From Myxococcus guangdongensis (lineage in GTDB: Bacteria > Myxococcota > Myxococcia > Myxococcales > Myxococcaceae): DNA of 64,000 bases. Below are positions 33,412 through 40,368 of this stretch, piece after piece (the stretch's first letter is position 1; the number at the start of each line of letters is the position of its first letter). Below the pieces are notes generated by a model that ran no database searches, was not told where the DNA came from, and saw only the letters and a list, made by a program, of their open reading frames with translations. The stretch covers positions 434,001-498,000 of the forward strand of contig NZ_JAJVKW010000007.1 in the NCBI RefSeq assembly GCF_024198255.1, in the 5' to 3' direction. A program made the translations under genes and the position numbers.

Positions 33412-33506
33412 GACGAGGCCGGGGCCTCCGTGCTGCCCTGAGACGAGGCCGGGGCCTCCGTGCGGCCCTGCCGCCGAGGCCGGGGCCTCCCGAGCCGCCC
33501 TGAGCC
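33385..33506. repeat. 30-base tandem repeat, about four copies, overlapping the lipoprotein stop codon
   Basis: Units start at 33385, 33415, 33445 and 33476. The core GAGGCCGGGGCCTC is itself a palindrome, so each unit can form a hairpin. Copies 1-3 differ at only a few bases, and copy 4 is degenerate. The first unit encodes the end of the lipoprotein and its stop, so the array seems to have grown from the gene's 3' end. It separates the gene from the convergent PHP gene and may act as a terminator. Confidence 0.85.
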
Positions 33507-33517
33507 GCTGAGAGCCC

Positions 33518-34261
33518 CTACCGGCGACCGCCGCCGCCACCACCGCGGCGGCGCTTGCCACCACCGCCACCGCCGCCCTGCTTGCGGGCCGCCTGGGCCT
33601 CACCCGGGCGCGTCAGCCGGGGCAGCTCGCCGGCCATCACCGGCCAGAACTCGCCCTTGAGCAGCTCGGTGATCAGCTGAGCCTGCGACGTCACCGGGTT
33701 CTTGAAGAACGTGGCGCCGCGCCCCACCTCGTCCAGCGAGCCACGCGCGTCGCTGCCACCGGTGCACGGCAGCTTCAGCGCCTCGGCGGCCTCCACGGCC
33801 AGGTCATTGGACGTCTGCTTCACCCGGGCGTTGTAGCCCTCCACCGCGCACAGCACGTTGAGCGAGCGGACGTAGTCCATGGCCGGGTTGGGCGAATCCC
33901 TGTCGAAGGGCCGGGCGGCGACGATCGCGGCACCCAGGGCCTTCACCTTGGACAGACACTCCGCGGCGCTCCAGGGCTTCTCGCGGTTGCTGCCCCACAT
34001 CTGCACGGGCTCCGGGGCCAGCTCCGGCTTCGGGAAGAAGCACAGGTATTGGCCTCGGTCCGTGACCAGCTCCAGCCCGACGAAGACCTTCACCTTCGCC
34101 TTCGCACCAATCTCGAACAGCTCGTCGCAGCCGTCCTGGGTGTTCGTCTCCGTGAAGGCCACCCCGTCCAGGCCGAACATCGCGGCCCGTTCCAGCACGG
34201 CGCGAGGGTCCAGCTCGCACCCCTTGGACAGGTGGGAATGGGCGTGCAGGTCGATGAGCAT
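33518..34261 (-). CDS. PHP-domain phosphoesterase-like protein with Gly/Arg tail
   Basis: A 247-residue PHP-family protein. Metal-binding motifs are LIDLHAHSHLSKG (H-x-H), FTETNTQDG, and the late GGSDARG. This set is typical of small PHP hydrolases acting on phosphoesters or nucleic acids; the substrate is not known. The last 25 residues are almost only Gly, Lys and Arg (two blocks of 6-7 glycines flanking KRRR), which resembles RGG-type RNA-binding tails. The fold part looks complete without the tail. Confidence 0.85.
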   Translation of the reverse strand: MLIDLHAHSHLSKGCELDPRAVLERAAMFGLDGVAFTETNTQDGCDELFEIGAKAKVKVFVGLELVTDRGQYLCFFPKPELAPEPVQMWGSNREKPWSAAECLSKVKALGAAIVAARPFDRDSPNPAMDYVRSLNVLCAVEGYNARVKQTSNDLAVEAAEALKLPCTGGSDARGSLDEVGRGATFFKNPVTSQAQLITELLKGEFWPVMAGELPRLTRPGEAQAARKQGGGGGGGKRRRGGGGGGRR

Positions 34262-34324
34262 GGGCGCCGCTCCCTAACAGGCTCCCCTGGGACTGTCGAG
34301 CCCGTGCTGCCCGCCCTGTCCCTC

Positions 34325-34600
34325 TCAGGCGAACGCGTAGGACTGGAAGGTCCCCTGCTTGGCCTGCGTGTTCTTCTCCTCGTAGGTGCGGATGAGGTAG
34401 CCCATCAGCATCAGCGAGGACGTGTTCTCCAGCACCCGGGACGGGTCCTTGGAGATGAGATTGGCGCTGTAGTTGAGGAAGAACTGCGCCAGCTCCTCCC
34501 CCGCCTCCTTGACGATGAGCGCGTTCAGCGCGGTGGGCTCCATCGTCCGGATGGTGTTGATGAAATCAACCGCCAGATCCTTCTTGGTCTTCACGTCCAC
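34325..34600 (-). CDS. Small conserved-looking helical protein
   Basis: A 91-residue protein from GTG 34600 (a second GTG at 34594 is also possible). It is predominantly helical and soluble (KDLAVDFINTIRTMEPTALN, LMLMGYLIRTYEEKNTQ). No known motif is recognised. Codon use is clean and it ends 63 bases from the PHP start on the same strand. It is divergent from the short gene at 34826. Confidence 0.65.
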   Translation of the reverse strand: MDVKTKKDLAVDFINTIRTMEPTALNALIVKEAGEELAQFFLNYSANLISKDPSRVLENTSSLMLMGYLIRTYEEKNTQAKQGTFQSYAFA

Positions 34601-34752
34601 GGGCCTGCCCCCTTCCCCAACACGCCGCCACTCGTGGCCCCTGCCGCGAGCGCCCCCAAACGGGTGCGACCAGAACAATCTAGGCATGTCCCCCGCGCTG
34701 CAAACCCCCGCCACGAGGCCGCCCGCGCCCCACCCGCCAGGAAGCCGGGTTT

Positions 34753-34782
34753 TTGACACCTCTGAACACCCCGTGCGATAAA
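34753..34782 (+). promoter_or_regulatory. Sigma-70-type promoter for the 34826 gene
   Basis: A perfect -35 TTGACA (34753-34758) is followed by an 18-base spacer ending in TGC and then GATAAA (34777-34782); the TG just before it is an extended -10 element. The expected transcript start near 34790 leaves a leader of about 36 bases with AAGGAG at good spacing before the ATG. This is the best promoter in the window. Confidence 0.7.
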
Positions 34783-34825
34783 GCCCCCTTGTCCTGTGTC
34801 GGGACCGCACAAGGAGTGGCAGGCG

Positions 34826-35032
34826 ATGTTCACGGGCGTGAAGGTCTTCTCCGCCACCAAGGCGAAGGAGCGCGAGGAGCTGGGTGAGAACGTCACCCGT
34901 TGGATGAAGAGCAACTCCGATCTGGAGATCGTGGATCGCGTGGTGGCCCAGTCATCCGATAACGAATTCCACTGCTACACCCTCGTGCTCTTCTACCGGC
35001 ACGGGAAGCAGCAGCCGCCGTCGCAGCCGTAG
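34826..35032 (+). CDS. Small hypothetical protein
   Basis: A 68-residue soluble protein of unknown function: an alpha/beta layout with helix KAKEREELGENVTRWMKS, then strands around LEIVDRVVAQSSD and FHCYTLVLFYR. AAGGAG lies 9 bases before the ATG, and a strong promoter sits just upstream, so it is probably well expressed. It is a single gene between two minus-strand genes. Confidence 0.75.
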   Translation: MFTGVKVFSATKAKEREELGENVTRWMKSNSDLEIVDRVVAQSSDNEFHCYTLVLFYRHGKQQPPSQP

Positions 35033-35111
35033 TGACGGGCAGTCCCCGCGGCCCTCTCGGGTCCGCGGTCCGGAAGGGGGCGGCCCCCCTCCTCCTTCAT
35101 CCCCGAGCGGC

Positions 35112-37268
35112 CTATTCGGCGCGAGGCACGTAGACAGCGACGCTGCGCGCAGGGACCACCAACTGGGTCTCCGTGCCGGCGAGCTGCAGCGTCCTCCCGC
35201 TGAAGACGTCCACGTACGTCGCGGCGCTGGCCGCCAGGCTCCCCAGGGGCTCCACCACCAGCGGGCGGTCCACGTCGCTCCGGTTGATGGCCACCACCGC
35301 GCCCTGCCCGTCCGGCAGCGAGCGCTGGTACACGTACAGGTCCTTCTCCACGCGCAGGGTGTGCCGCGAGCCCGTCTGCAGCGCCGGTGACGTCCGCCGC
35401 GCCTGACCCAGCTTGCGCACGTGCTCGAGCAGGTCCGCCTCCAGCGCGGTGAGCGTGGAGTCGAAGCGCATCAGCCGCCGGTTGTCGGGGTCTCCCGCGC
35501 CGGGCAGGCCCACCTCGTCGCCGTAGTAGATGAGCGGCACGCCGGGCTGGGTGAGCACGAAGGTGAAGCCGTACTTCGCCTTCTCGAACGCGGCCGCGTC
35601 CGTCACCGTGGCCGCCGGGCGCGCGCTGCTCCAGGGGTCTCCCCCCTCCCCGTCCAGCTGCTTCGCGGCCTGGGACATGAAGCGGGCCACGTCATGGTTG
35701 CCCAGGAAGGGCGAGTTGAGCGTGCCGGGCGCGTAGAAGACCTCGTTCTCGCGCACCGCCTGGTCCACGCGCTCCAGGCTCTGTCCGTCCGCGAAGGCCT
35801 CGCGCACCGGCCAGTACAGCGGGAAGTCGAACTGGCCATCCAGCTCACGGGGGCTGATGTAGCGGGCGATCTGCGAGCGGCCATCCGCGCCCACGAAGGT
35901 CTCACCCACCAGGTAGAACTCGGTGCCCGTCATCGCGGTGAGGTCGCGCAGGCGCCCGCGCAGGGTGCGGCCAGCCACCTGGTCCATGTGCTTCACCGCG
36001 TCCATGCGGAAGCCGTCGAAGTCCGCCGCCTCCAGCCACCACAGCGTGTCCGCGATGAACTGGTCCACCATGTTCGACGAGCGCCAGTTGAAGTCGGGCA
36101 GGTAGTCGGTGAACTTGCACGTCAGCCGCTTCTCCTCCCAATCGCAGTCCTGGCTGCCGCACACGCAGCTGGCGGAGGTGTTGAACCAGTCGTCGTCGCG
36201 GTGGGTGACCCAGTACGGGTGCTCCTGGTGCACGTGGTTGAGCACCAGGTCGGCGATGACGCGGATGCCCTTCGCGTGGGCCGCGGCGGTGAGGGCGCGC
36301 AACTCCTCGAGCGAGCCGAAGCGGTGCTGCGTGGTGCGCGGCTTCGTGGGCCAGTAGCCGTGGTAGCCCGAGTAGTACTTGCCGCCGGTGCCGATGAAGC
36401 GGCCCTCGGGGTTCTGGTCCACGGGCGAAATCCACAGCACCTTGACGCCCAGCGAGTCGAAGTAGCCGTCCTCCAGCTTGCGGGTGATGCCGGCGAAGTC
36501 TCCGCCCTGGTAGTTGGCGATGGGGTCCACGTCCGCCACCGGCCCGTCATTCTCCGCGCGGGCGTTGAGAAAGCGGTCCGTGAAGGCGAAGTACATCAGC
36601 CCCGACTCCCACCGGAACTTCTGGGGCTCCACCCAGAACGGCAGGTAGAGCGGCTCGGCCGCGCGGCCCGCGGCGTCCGTGGCCACCACCTTCACGTGGT
36701 GCTTGCCCTGCCCCAGCGCCTCCTCGTGCAGGGTGATGCGGCCCGTCTTCGCGTCGAACGCGTCGGGGCGGGGCTGGCCATCCAGCGTCACCACCACCTT
36801 GCCCTCGTCGGGGCCCGCCTCGTCGGTGCCGTCGACGTACGCCACGTCCACGTCCAGTACGCCCTGGGGCGAAGCGGCGAAGCGGCGAAGCTCCAGCACC
36901 GGCTGCCGACAGTCGGGCACCGTCAGGCGCGAGAACTCCTCCGCGCGCACCCAGCGGGAGTACGGATTCTGCGGGTCCATCACCTGCTGCTGGCCGATGA
37001 CGAAGCGGTAGCCGTAGTCGCGCGGCTCCAGCCCCTCCAGGCGCGCGGTGAAGACGCCGTCCCCCCGGTCCGCCATGCGCAGCGCGGTGGAGGAGAAGCC
37101 ATTCCACTCGCCCGCGACGGTCACCGCGCCCACGAGCGACTGCTGCGGCGCGTACGTCAGCATCACCTCGCAGGTCCGGACGGGAATGGAGTCTTCGGAG
37201 TCACCACAAGCCGCGGAGAGGAGCAACACCGGAAGCGCGAGCGAACGGACCATGCGGGAGTGCGTCAT
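35112..37268 (-). CDS. Alpha-amylase-family (GH13) lipoprotein
   Basis: A 718-residue lipoprotein (LLLSAACGDSED) that should hydrolyse alpha-glucans at the cell surface or in the periplasm. An N-terminal glycogen-binding-like domain (AVTVAGEWNGFSS) and a second beta domain precede the GH13 barrel. The four conserved regions are present: DLVLNHVH, GFRMDAVKH (nucleophile Asp), LVGETF (acid Glu) and FLGNHDVARF. A Cys-rich insert (SCVCGSQDCDWEEKRLTC) sits after region I. The C-terminal beta domain is complete. The exact specificity (amylase, pullulanase, maltogenic) is not resolved. Confidence 0.92.
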   Translation of the reverse strand: MTHSRMVRSLALPVLLLSAACGDSEDSIPVRTCEVMLTYAPQQSLVGAVTVAGEWNGFSSTALRMADRGDGVFTARLEGLEPRDYGYRFVIGQQQVMDPQNPYSRWVRAEEFSRLTVPDCRQPVLELRRFAASPQGVLDVDVAYVDGTDEAGPDEGKVVVTLDGQPRPDAFDAKTGRITLHEEALGQGKHHVKVVATDAAGRAAEPLYLPFWVEPQKFRWESGLMYFAFTDRFLNARAENDGPVADVDPIANYQGGDFAGITRKLEDGYFDSLGVKVLWISPVDQNPEGRFIGTGGKYYSGYHGYWPTKPRTTQHRFGSLEELRALTAAAHAKGIRVIADLVLNHVHQEHPYWVTHRDDDWFNTSASCVCGSQDCDWEEKRLTCKFTDYLPDFNWRSSNMVDQFIADTLWWLEAADFDGFRMDAVKHMDQVAGRTLRGRLRDLTAMTGTEFYLVGETFVGADGRSQIARYISPRELDGQFDFPLYWPVREAFADGQSLERVDQAVRENEVFYAPGTLNSPFLGNHDVARFMSQAAKQLDGEGGDPWSSARPAATVTDAAAFEKAKYGFTFVLTQPGVPLIYYGDEVGLPGAGDPDNRRLMRFDSTLTALEADLLEHVRKLGQARRTSPALQTGSRHTLRVEKDLYVYQRSLPDGQGAVVAINRSDVDRPLVVEPLGSLAASAATYVDVFSGRTLQLAGTETQLVVPARSVAVYVPRAE

Positions 37269-37378
37269 GCGAGCGCCTTTCTACGGGAGGCCCGCTCGGT
37301 TTTCCAAGCCCCCACCCGGCACCTTTTTGACTCACCGCATCACACCCCGGCATTGACGGGCACCGGACAGAGCGCTCC

Positions 37379-37400
37379 CACCTGCCCCTGGGGACAGGTG
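37379..37400. promoter_or_regulatory. Operator-like palindrome upstream of the DUF4331 gene
   Basis: CACCTGCCCCTGGGGACAGG plus TG is an imperfect 22-base palindrome (9 of 11 positions in each half match). It lies about 94 bases before the ATG at 37494. It could be a repressor site for this gene or for the divergent amylase, whose start is 110 bases away. No other clear element is seen in the 225-base gap. Confidence 0.4.
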
Positions 37401-37493
37401 CCAGGGCCCCACCCACTGGGTATGGAAGCGTCCCCGGCGAATGGCGCCCCATCAAGATTCGCGGCCGCTCGGGCACACCTCACAGGAAAACCC

Positions 37494-38864
37494 ATGAGCG
37501 CTTCCGGACTGGCCTCGCGTCTCGTCGTGGTCTCACTGCTGTGCTCGGCTTCGCCGACCTGGGCCTCGAGCCATCGGGAGGCACCCCTCATCAGCAACGA
37601 TCCGGCGGCCGACGGCACGGACATGTACGCCTGGAAGCAGGGCACCAACCTGGTGCTGGTGGCGAACTACTACCCCATCGGGATTCCCTACGGCGGCCCC
37701 AGCTACTACCTGTTCGACGACAACGTCCTCTACGAAATCCTGGTCGACCAGACCGGGGACGGCGCCCCCGACGTGCGCTACCAGTTCCGCTTCCGCACGC
37801 AGATCCGTCCCAGCCCCCTCCCCTCGGTGGGGACGGTGGCCGGCTACAACCCCTACCGGGACTCGTTCCTCTACGCGTTCGCGGGCGTGAAGAGCGCCAC
37901 CTCGCCGGAGATCCTCCGCTATCAGACGTACACGTTGACGAGGCTGGCCGGAGGCTCGCAGCAGGTCATCCTGAAGGACGTGCCGGTGGCGCCCAACAAC
38001 GTGGGCCGACTGACGACGCCCGGGTATCCCCAGGCCACCGCCACCACCGCGGTGGACCCCATCACCCAGAGCGCCATCCAGGGCGGAGGGACCGGGGTCG
38101 CCGCCAAATACAAGGTGTTCGCCGGCCCTCGCGATGACCCGTTCTTCGTCAACCTCTCCAAGACGTTCGACTTCCTCGACTACAGCGGCCAGCCCAACCG
38201 CGACGACCTCGCCGGGCTGAACGTGCTGTCGATGATCATCGAGGTGCCCCTGACCGAGTTCAGCTCGCCCCACCTGGGCATCTGGACCACGGCCAGCCGG
38301 CCCAAGATCACCACCCGCCGTCCTGACGGCGGTGTCGACACCCAGGGCGGCTGGGTCCAGGTGTCCCGGCTGGGCAATCCGCTGGTGAACGAGGTGATCG
38401 TCCCGGTGAAGTTCAAGGACTTCTTCAACGCCTCCAAGCCCCAGAACGACCTGTCCACGCCCACCATCGTCGCCATCGTCACCAACCCCGAGCTGCCCCA
38501 GCTGCTCCAGGCCAAGGGCTTCATTCCCCTCGCGCCGCCGGCGCCGCGCACGGACCTGGCCACCATCTTCACCCGCGACACCCAGGGGCGACCCTCGGGG
38601 GAGATGCTCCACATCAACACCGGCGTGGACACCGCGTTCCCCAACGGCCGTCGGCTCACCGACGACGTGACGGACATCGCGCTCAAGGCAGTGGGCGGAG
38701 CGTTCTACACCACGTTCGCCGACGGAGGCCCCGCCATCCTTCCCGACGGAGGTGGAACGTTCGCGGCCGCGGCGAGCGGCCTCAGCGACGGGGTGAACGC
38801 CAATGACAAGGCGTTCCTCTCCACGTTCCCGTACCTGGCGGCGCCCCACTCCGGCAACCCCTGA
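37494..38864 (+). CDS. DUF4331-family secreted protein
   Basis: A 456-residue protein with a signal peptide ending at SPTWASS. The family start SSHREAPLISNDPAADGTDMYA is unmistakable for DUF4331, whose function is unknown. The C-terminal part contains RRLTDDVTDIALKAVGG, also typical. AGGA precedes the ATG at good distance. It is followed 10 bases later by a TPR gene, a pairing that suggests a shared envelope role. Confidence 0.9.
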   Translation: MSASGLASRLVVVSLLCSASPTWASSHREAPLISNDPAADGTDMYAWKQGTNLVLVANYYPIGIPYGGPSYYLFDDNVLYEILVDQTGDGAPDVRYQFRFRTQIRPSPLPSVGTVAGYNPYRDSFLYAFAGVKSATSPEILRYQTYTLTRLAGGSQQVILKDVPVAPNNVGRLTTPGYPQATATTAVDPITQSAIQGGGTGVAAKYKVFAGPRDDPFFVNLSKTFDFLDYSGQPNRDDLAGLNVLSMIIEVPLTEFSSPHLGIWTTASRPKITTRRPDGGVDTQGGWVQVSRLGNPLVNEVIVPVKFKDFFNASKPQNDLSTPTIVAIVTNPELPQLLQAKGFIPLAPPAPRTDLATIFTRDTQGRPSGEMLHINTGVDTAFPNGRRLTDDVTDIALKAVGGAFYTTFADGGPAILPDGGGTFAAAASGLSDGVNANDKAFLSTFPYLAAPHSGNP

Positions 38865-38874
38865 GCCCCGCGCC

Positions 38875-40179
38875 ATGGCCTCTCGACCTCTGCTGTCCCT
38901 GGGCGTGGCGGTGCTCGCCATCAGCGCGGGGGGGCTCGCCGCGTGGTGGCAGCGCCCCCCTCGCGACGAGGCCGGCGCACTCGCGCCGGAGTCCCCCGTG
39001 GCCCGCCTGACGCGAATGCAGCAGAGGGCATCGCCCGAGGACTCGATGGCCCAGGGGCGGCTCGCCACGCTGTGGATGACCGAGGCCCTGCGCTCCGGGA
39101 GCGAGGAGCAGGTGACACACGCGCGCCTCGCCGCCCGTCGTGCCCTGCTCGTGGACCCGGAGCGCGTGGACGCCCTCAAGGTGGAGCTGTTGCTGCTCCA
39201 CCATGACCACCAGTTCCGGGAGCTGCGCGACGCGGCACGCTCCCTGACGACGCAGCACCCTCACGACGCCTTCTTCCAGGGGATGCTCGGAGACGCCGAG
39301 CTGGAGCTGGGGCGCTTCGACGAAGCCGAGGCCGCGTACACGCGAATGATGGACCTCAAGCCCTCTCACGCCACGTACACGCGCGTGGGCTATCTCCAGT
39401 TGATGCGCGGCGAGGTGAACGCGGCCCTCGACAGCCTCAAGCTCGCCGCGAGCTCGGTGGACCGGATGGACGGGAACAGCGTGGCCCGGGCCCTGTGCGA
39501 AATCGGTGATGTGTACCTGGCCCGAGCGGACCCGGACACGGCGATGGAGTACTTCGACGTCGCGCTGACCCATGCGCCTGGGTTGGGCCGGGCGCACGCT
39601 GGACGCGGTCATGTCCTTCGTGCGCGGGGGCAGGACACGGCGGCCATCGAGGCCTACCGCGCGGCCCTGGCGGCCTCCCCTCACGGAGGACATCGCGCCT
39701 CGCTCGCCGATGCACTCGAGGCGGCTGGACGGACGCCGGAGGCTCAAGCCGAGTACCAGCGAGCCCTCGCGGACAGCGCCGAGGATGCCCGCGAGCAGGC
39801 GCGGCTGATGCTGGACCTGGGCCTGGACATCGGCCGCGCGGAGACGCTCGCACGTGCCGAGCTGACGCGCCGACAGGATGTCCTCACGCAGGCGGTGTTG
39901 GCTCAGGCACTCGTCAGTGCGGGCAAGGTGGACGAGGCCCGTCCCCTGGTCGCCGCGTTCCTGCGCGCGGGGACCCGACATGCGCGGCTCGACCTCGTCG
40001 CGGGGCTCGTGGCCTCCGCGAGCGGAGAGCCGGTCGCCGCTCGCCAACACCTGGAAGCGGCCTTGAGGGGCTTCCCGCCCCTTCCGCCGCGGCAACAAGC
40101 GCGAGCCCGCGCGCTGCTCACGCCCCTCGCCGCCCCCGTCCAGGCCAGCGCTCGTCCCCCGAGCACCGCGGGCCCATGA
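38875..40179 (+). CDS. TPR-repeat protein with N-terminal membrane anchor
   Basis: A 434-residue protein. One N-terminal hydrophobic helix (LSLGVAVLAISAGGLAAWW) anchors it, and most of the rest is made of tetratricopeptide repeats (for example AFFQGMLGDAELELGRFDEA and AHAGRGHVLRARGQDTAAIE), giving about 8-9 units facing the periplasm. It is probably a scaffold for the adjacent DUF4331 protein. ATG 38875 lies 10 bases after the DUF4331 stop. Its last codons fall inside an 88-base duplication. Confidence 0.87.
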   Translation: MASRPLLSLGVAVLAISAGGLAAWWQRPPRDEAGALAPESPVARLTRMQQRASPEDSMAQGRLATLWMTEALRSGSEEQVTHARLAARRALLVDPERVDALKVELLLLHHDHQFRELRDAARSLTTQHPHDAFFQGMLGDAELELGRFDEAEAAYTRMMDLKPSHATYTRVGYLQLMRGEVNAALDSLKLAASSVDRMDGNSVARALCEIGDVYLARADPDTAMEYFDVALTHAPGLGRAHAGRGHVLRARGQDTAAIEAYRAALAASPHGGHRASLADALEAAGRTPEAQAEYQRALADSAEDAREQARLMLDLGLDIGRAETLARAELTRRQDVLTQAVLAQALVSAGKVDEARPLVAAFLRAGTRHARLDLVAGLVASASGEPVAARQHLEAALRGFPPLPPRQQARARALLTPLAAPVQASARPPSTAGP

Positions 40180-40339
40180 GCCCACGCGGGCGGTGACGAC
40201 CGCCGCGACGAGCATGGCCACTGCCGCCCAGGTCCGCGCCCGACCTCCGGGTACCGCGCGCCCATGAGCCCACGCGGGAGGTGCCGACAGTCGCGACAGG
40301 CCTGGCGACTGCCTCTCAGGTCCGCGCTCGACCTCCGGG
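40164..40339. repeat. 88-base imperfect tandem duplication across a stop codon
   Basis: The stretch from about 40164 to 40251 recurs at 40252-40339 with scattered changes; shared blocks include GCCCATGAGCCCACGCGGG and CCAGGTCCGCGCCCGACCTC (second copy slightly altered). The first copy contains the end and stop of the TPR gene. It fills most of the 189-base gap before the convergent kinase gene. No other signal is seen in that gap. Confidence 0.75.
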
Positions 40340-40368
40340 AGCCACGCTCCCGAGCCCACTACCGCGGA

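Noticed and set aside
33385-33506. CRISPR-like array
   Set aside because: The units are contiguous with no spacers, and no cas gene is near.
35421-38864. A plus-strand frame of more than 1100 codons spanning the amylase gene and the DUF4331 gene
   Set aside because: Only its last 457 codons (37494-38864) are a real gene. The rest is Arg/Val/His-rich antisense of the GH13 gene, an effect of high GC.
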